Below are positions 60,074 to 64,000 of a stretch of DNA of 64,000 nt, one piece after another (the first letter of the stretch is position 1; every line of letters starts with the position of its first letter). The stretch is taken from assembly GCA_963700925.1 (NCBI GenBank), contig OY969553.1, positions 620,001-684,000 on the forward strand, given 5' to 3'. The notes under the pieces are model-generated. The model made no database searches and was not told the DNA's origin. It worked only from the letters and a program-made list of their open reading frames with translations. A program made the translations under genes and the position numbers. The stretch is from CAWJMD01 sp963700925 (GTDB taxonomy: Bacteria > Actinomycetota > Actinomycetes > Actinomycetales > CAWJMD01).

Positions 60074-60335
60074 GACGACAACTCTCCCAGCCACCACCGA
60101 CAGTCCCACCCTCATCCACAGCGCCGAGTCCGTATGCTGGACAACACTTTTCGAGCATTCCCGAGCAGGCGCTTCAACGTCCGGACACCCGCCTGTGAAC
60201 CCGAGAACACGGAGAATCGCGAGTGAAGGCGGGTCAGGGCCTACCGACCCCATGTCGTCGATGAGCGCCCTCTAGCATCGGCGAGGACCTGAACCGTCCT
60301 GGCGGGTCCACCCACTCCTGAAGGGACAGGCGGCC

Positions 60336-61031
60336 TTGCGTCTCGTGATCGCGCGCTGCTCCGTGGACTACGTGGGCCGCCTGACTGCCCACCTGCCCCT
60401 TGCCACGCGGTTGCTGCTGGTCAAGGCCGACGGCAGCGTGCTCGTGCACTCGGACGGGGGGTCGTACAAGCCGCTGAACTGGATGAGTCCGCCCTGCTCG
60501 CTGACCGAGAGCGTCCCGACGGACGAGCAGACCGAGGCCGGCATGGTGGCGGTCTGGACGGTGCAGCACGCCAAGACCGACGACCGGCTGGTCGTGAGCC
60601 TCTACGACGTGCTGCACGACTCGGCGCACGAGCTCGGCGCCGACCCCGGGCTCGTCAAGGACGGGGTCGAGGCTCACCTCCAGCGCCTGCTGGCCGAGCA
60701 GATCGAGCTGCTCGGGTCCGGCCACACCCTGGTGCGCCGCGAGTACCCGACCGCGATCGGGCCGGTCGACATCCTGGCCCGCGACCCGGGCGGCGTGGCC
60801 GTGGCCGTCGAGATCAAGAGGCGCGGTGAGATAGACGGTGTCGAGCAGCTGACCCGCTATCTCGAGCTGCTCAACCGCGACCCACTGCTGGCGCCGGTGC
60901 GCGGAGTGTTCGCGGCGCAGGAGATCAAGCCTCAGGCGCGCGTGCTCGCGAACGACCGCGGCATCGACTGCCTCGTGCTCGACTACGACGCCTTGCGCGG
61001 AGTGGACGACAGCGGGTCACGGCTGTTCTGA
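60336..61031 (+). CDS. nucS: Endonuclease NucS (mismatch-specific)
   Basis: This 231-residue NucS/EndoMS nuclease performs non-canonical mismatch repair in actinobacteria and archaea that lack MutS/MutL, cutting both strands at mismatches with help from the beta clamp. The N-terminal DNA-binding/dimerisation domain starts MRLVIARCSVDYVGRL. The C-terminal RecB-like nuclease has the Asp of GPVDILARD and Glu/Lys of AVEIKRRGEIDGVEQLTRYL. The TTG start (60336) fits the family N terminus exactly. The 262 nt upstream, shared with the divergent DUF222 gene, show no clear operator. Confidence 0.94.
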   Translation: MRLVIARCSVDYVGRLTAHLPLATRLLLVKADGSVLVHSDGGSYKPLNWMSPPCSLTESVPTDEQTEAGMVAVWTVQHAKTDDRLVVSLYDVLHDSAHELGADPGLVKDGVEAHLQRLLAEQIELLGSGHTLVRREYPTAIGPVDILARDPGGVAVAVEIKRRGEIDGVEQLTRYLELLNRDPLLAPVRGVFAAQEIKPQARVLANDRGIDCLVLDYDALRGVDDSGSRLF

Positions 61032-61090
61032 GCTCGCTCGCCCTTCTGGATCTCGTCCGCAAGAGCGATGTCGACCATGGTCGCGTCGCC

Positions 61091-61096
61091 TACCGT
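61091..61096 (+). promoter_or_regulatory. -10 hexamer of a leaderless promoter
   Basis: TACCGT ends 8 nt before GTG 61105, and no ribosome-binding site intervenes. It is a likely leaderless start for the two-component operon. Confidence 0.5.
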
Positions 61097-61104
61097 CAAC
61101 TCTT

Positions 61105-62265
61105 GTGCAGCACCTGCTGACGAGACGCAACGACGAGTCGACCGGGCGATGGCCGTCAGTTCCGCCCGCGCTCGACATCGTGCTTGCTGGCGCCTTCGTC
61201 GTGCTGACGCTCAGCGAGGTGCTCTTCAGCCCAGGGGTCCGCTCTCCCGCAGTCCACCTACTCGTGGCCGGGATAGCGCTGGCGGCGCTCGCGTGGCGGC
61301 GGCAGTACCCTCTGACGGTCGCGGCGCTGGTCATCGTCGCCACGGTCGTCACCAACCCGCGCGACGAGTTCTCGACCCTCCTCGCACTCGTTCTGGTCTC
61401 CTACACGGTGGGGTCGGAGACCGACCGTCCACGCAGTCACGTCGGGCTCGCGATCCTGCTGGTGCCCTTCATGGCCGGGATGGTCGCCGAGGGGCTGGAA
61501 CCCAGCGACGTCGCCGCCGCCTTGGTGTTCCTTGTCGGGCCATGGGTCGTCGGAACGGCTCTGCGGCAACGCACGATCCGCGCCCGTGACGCGATCGCGC
61601 GCGCCGACCGCCTGGAGCGCGAGCAGGAGGCGCAGGCCGCGGCAGCAGTCGCCCGGGAACGCACCCGGATCGCCCGGGAGCTCCATGACATCGTGTCGCA
61701 CTCCCTCAGCGTCGTGACGATCCAGACCCAGGCCGTGCGCCGCCGCCTCGGTCCTGAGCAGTCAGCCGAGGCGTCCGACCTGGCCGCGGTCGAAGCGACG
61801 GCGCGCGACGCGCTGGCGGAGATGCGACGGCTCTTCGGCGTCCTGCGCAATGACGGCGAGATCGCTTCTCTTGCACCGCAACCGGGACTCGGCGAACTCG
61901 ACCGCCTGCTCGCGCAGGTGCGAGCGTCCGGAATGTCTGTCGAGGTCGACGTCGACGGTGAGCCCTACGTCCTGCCTCCCGGCGTGGACCTAGCCGCGTA
62001 CCGCATCGTCCAGCAAGGACTCACGAACGCGTTGCAGCACTCGACAGCCACCGGCGCAGCGGTCCGCCTGCGGTACGGCCCCCGTGCCCTGTCTGTCGAA
62101 GTCGAGGACGACGGCCATGGCATGGCTGAGCCCAGTGACGGCGGACACGGGCTGGTCGGGATCCGCGAGCGGGTCGCCCTCTACGGCGGCACCCTCGATC
62201 TGAGCCCTGGCCCGAAGGGCGGGGTTCGCCTGGTCGCCAGCCTGCCGGTCGTGGAGTCTCCATGA
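61105..62265 (+). CDS. Sensor histidine kinase, NarL-system type (HPK7)
   Basis: This 386-residue kinase has an N-terminal half with about four to five membrane helices (residues 22-160), a short coiled coil (ARADRLEREQEAQAAAAVAR), the phosphorylated His in RIARELHDIVSHSLSVV, and a HATPase domain with DDGHGM and GGHGLVGIRERVALYGG. The signal is unknown. Its stop overlaps the response-regulator start (ATGA), so the two form a cognate pair. Confidence 0.93.
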   Translation: MQHLLTRRNDESTGRWPSVPPALDIVLAGAFVVLTLSEVLFSPGVRSPAVHLLVAGIALAALAWRRQYPLTVAALVIVATVVTNPRDEFSTLLALVLVSYTVGSETDRPRSHVGLAILLVPFMAGMVAEGLEPSDVAAALVFLVGPWVVGTALRQRTIRARDAIARADRLEREQEAQAAAAVARERTRIARELHDIVSHSLSVVTIQTQAVRRRLGPEQSAEASDLAAVEATARDALAEMRRLFGVLRNDGEIASLAPQPGLGELDRLLAQVRASGMSVEVDVDGEPYVLPPGVDLAAYRIVQQGLTNALQHSTATGAAVRLRYGPRALSVEVEDDGHGMAEPSDGGHGLVGIRERVALYGGTLDLSPGPKGGVRLVASLPVVESP

Positions 62266-62951
62266 CGAGCATCGTCATCGCCGACGACCAGGGCATGGTG
62301 CGCGCAGGACTGCGCTCCCTGCTTGACTCGGAGCATGACCTCGACGTGGTGGGCGAGGCGTCGAACGGCGAGGAGGCGCTGGAGGTCGTCAGGAGGCTGA
62401 GGCCCGACGTGACGCTGATGGACGTCCGGATGCCCGTCCTCGACGGGATCGCAGCCACGCGAACGCTCGTCGACGAAGGGACACTCACGAAGGTCCTGGT
62501 ACTGACGACGTTTGACCTGGACGAGTACGTCTTCGAGGCCCTGCGAGCCGGTGCGTCCGGCTTCCTGCTGAAGGACGCGCCGGCCGAGGACCTGGCAGCC
62601 GCTGTGCGCGTCGTCGCCGCCGGTGACTCTCTCCTGGCGCCCGGGGTCACACGCCGAGTCGTCGACGCGTTCGTCAGGCGTCCCACTCCGGCGTCCAGAC
62701 CCGACGACCCGCGGCTGTCCCGGCTCACGCGGCGGGAGGTAGAGGTGCTCGGGCTGCTCGCCCGCGGAATGTCCAACCTCGACATCGCCACCACGCTGTT
62801 CGTCTCCGAGGCCACGACCAAGACCCATGTCAGCAACGTGCTGGCCAAGCTGGGCCTGCGGGACCGGGTACAGGCAGTGATCTTCGCCTACGAGCAGGGT
62901 GTCGTCCGCGTGGGCGAGCCAGGCCCGGGCGAACTTCCTTCGCACGACTGA
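62262..62951 (+). CDS. NarL/FixJ-family response regulator
   Basis: This 229-residue protein has a receiver domain with the acidic pair in IADDQGMVRAGL, phospho-acceptor Asp in VTLMDVRMPVLDG and Lys in GFLLKDAPAEDL. The LuxR-type helix-turn-helix is LTRREVEVLGLLARGMSNLD, then IATTLFVSEATTKTHVSNVL. It is the partner of the kinase at 61105-62265. The membrane-protein gene 85 nt downstream may be a target. Confidence 0.94.
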   Translation: MTSIVIADDQGMVRAGLRSLLDSEHDLDVVGEASNGEEALEVVRRLRPDVTLMDVRMPVLDGIAATRTLVDEGTLTKVLVLTTFDLDEYVFEALRAGASGFLLKDAPAEDLAAAVRVVAAGDSLLAPGVTRRVVDAFVRRPTPASRPDDPRLSRLTRREVEVLGLLARGMSNLDIATTLFVSEATTKTHVSNVLAKLGLRDRVQAVIFAYEQGVVRVGEPGPGELPSHD

Positions 62952-63020
62952 GCCACTTCTCGTTCCGGCGGCCGATCCGGTTGAGGTCCGCGGGAGCCAC
63001 CGTGGAACAACACCCGTTCC

Positions 63021-63031
63021 AGAGGAGGAAG
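63021..63031 (+). promoter_or_regulatory. Strong ribosome-binding site
   Basis: AGAGGAGGAAG lies 5 nt upstream of ATG 63037 and fixes the start of the membrane protein, although the frame is open upstream. It is the strongest Shine-Dalgarno sequence among the starts examined here. Confidence 0.7.
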
Positions 63032-63036
63032 CCCCC

Positions 63037-63753
63037 ATGACCATCGCCCGTACCGACGCCGCCCGTACCGAGCACGGCGGCACTGGCACGGCGCCCGTGC
63101 CTTCCGCTCCGGCAGACGTGCGCCCGACCGCACGTCGTGCCCTGGCCGCCCGGCGGTGGTTCCTCGTGGCGTCGCCCGTTCTCGCCGGTGCTCTTGCCGT
63201 CGTAGGCTCGGTCGCGGACCCTGCCGCCGGCATCTCCGGCCGCGAGCTGTACGAGCTCTACGCCGCGAATCCCGAACCGCTGCAGCTCAAGTCACTCGGC
63301 TTCCACTGGTCCTACGCGTTCTGGATCGCGCCGGCCCTCCTGCTCGCCGGCTACGTCGGCGGCCGGGGTGCCTGGCTCGCGAACGTCGCCGCGTTCCTCG
63401 GCTTCGCCGGCATCACGACGATGCCCGGCCTGCTGTTCGTCGACTTCTACGACTCGGCCATCGGGCAGCTCTACGGCGCTGACGGGGCGGAGGCGGTCGA
63501 GGGCCTGATGGGCTCGATGTGGGGAGTGCCGGCATTCGCGATCCCCGGGACCGCGGGATTCCTCCTCGCGCTGCCCCTGGCGGCACTGGCTGCATGGCGG
63601 GGCGGGGTGGTGCGGTGGTGGGCTCCGGTCGCTGTCGTCGGCGGCTACGCGGCCTTCATGTTCTCGAACGTGATGTGGTGGGGATGCCTCGTCACCGCCG
63701 TCTTCTTCTCAGTGTTCGCGGTTGCGGTGGAGCGGGGAACCCGAGCTCGCTGA
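63037..63753 (+). CDS. Multi-pass membrane protein of unknown function
   Basis: This 238-residue protein has a Thr/Ala/Pro-rich cytoplasmic N terminus of about 35 residues and then about five to six hydrophobic helices (WFLVASPVLAGALAVVGSVA, WIAPALLLAGYVGG, IPGTAGFLLALPLAALAAW, FMFSNVMWWGCLVTAVFFSV). I do not recognise a family. It follows the two-component pair and has its own strong ribosome-binding site, so it may be the regulated output of that system. Confidence 0.75.
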   Translation: MTIARTDAARTEHGGTGTAPVPSAPADVRPTARRALAARRWFLVASPVLAGALAVVGSVADPAAGISGRELYELYAANPEPLQLKSLGFHWSYAFWIAPALLLAGYVGGRGAWLANVAAFLGFAGITTMPGLLFVDFYDSAIGQLYGADGAEAVEGLMGSMWGVPAFAIPGTAGFLLALPLAALAAWRGGVVRWWAPVAVVGGYAAFMFSNVMWWGCLVTAVFFSVFAVAVERGTRAR

Positions 63754-63770
63754 CGCGGCCGGGGGGCGAG

Positions 63771-64000
63771 TCACGTGTCCTGCGTGGGCGTCTCGGCGAT
63801 GGCGCGCAACATCGCCTCCCTCCTGTTGCTGACTTGCAGCTTGGTGAGGATGGCGCTGACGTGGTTGCGCACCGTGATCGGTGAGATGAACAGAGTCCGG
63901 GCGATCTCCTGGTTGGAGCAACCGCGGGCCAAGTGCTCGAGCACCTCCGTCTCCCGCACCGAGAGGCCGGCGAGGGATGCGCCTCTTCGCCTCCCGGCCT
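63771..64000 (-). CDS. LuxR-family regulator, C-terminal part (partial)
   Basis: The frame enters from the right edge. The visible 76 residues contain a complete LuxR/GerE helix-turn-helix: LSVRETEVLEHLARGCSNQE, then IARTLFISPITVRNHVSAIL and KLQVSNRREAMLRAIAE. The N-terminal domain (receiver, ATPase or ligand-binding) lies outside the window, so the subtype is unknown. It converges on the membrane-protein gene with a 17-nt gap. Confidence 0.88.
   Translation of the reverse strand, partial: AGRRRGASLAGLSVRETEVLEHLARGCSNQEIARTLFISPITVRNHVSAILTKLQVSNRREAMLRAIAETPTQDT

Overview
The window is high-GC actinobacterial DNA. It shows GTG/TTG starts, 4-bp ATGA/GTGA gene overlaps, apparently leaderless promoters, a NucS mismatch endonuclease, a 13E12/DUF222 HNH protein and the order dxr - site-2 protease - ispG - GNAT that is also found in mycobacteria. 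The overall gene set fits Nocardioidaceae or a related family, but that placement is an inference.

Layout. 1-9600 is core genome on the minus strand: a TSUP permease, a HAD phosphatase, proS, an AbiEi/DUF559-like protein set among 92-bp inverted-repeat elements, a DUF4081 GNAT, ispG, a site-2 protease and dxr. 9601-9808 is a divergent promoter region. 9809-38527 is one nearly gap-free run of plus-strand genes that starts with panD and becomes a hybrid NRPS/PKS cluster: Rossmann dehydrogenase, DUF6002/PLP-like protein (frameshifted), stand-alone KS, type II thioesterase-PPTase fusion, LanB-like protein, NRPS (A-PCP-C-PCP), PKS (KS-AT-KR-DH-ACP), MbtH, NRPS (C-A-PCP), NRPS (C-A-PCP-TE-MFS) and A-PCP. 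A second LanB-like gene converges on the end of this run (38475-40892).

40962-51233 looks like a polyamine/agmatine catabolic island: agmatinase, two aldehyde dehydrogenases, a saccharopine-dehydrogenase-like protein, an APC permease, an Lrp/AsnC regulator, a class III aminotransferase and a frameshifted FAD oxidase. The rest is ordinary chromosome: beta-carbonic anhydrase, a sigma-factor operon with two paralogous membrane proteins, a fused double 3-hydroxyacyl-CoA dehydrogenase, a LysE exporter, the DUF222 protein, nucS, a NarL-type two-component system and a partial LuxR regulator.

How the biosynthetic genes may work together (inference). NRPS1 would load one amino acid and extend onto a PCP that has no A domain of its own. 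The PKS would add a malonate-derived reduced/dehydrated unit. Two nearly identical serine-type modules would each add one residue. An in-line thioesterase with a cysteine nucleophile would release the product, and the fused MFS domain could export it. The most unusual point is two glutamylation-domain-only LanB homologues in an assembly-line cluster with no visible ribosomal precursor peptide. Together with the two serine modules and the A-less PCP, they suggest aminoacyl-tRNA-dependent chemistry on carrier-bound intermediates. A second theme is short tandem repeats at or just after gene starts; one of them carries a frameshift.
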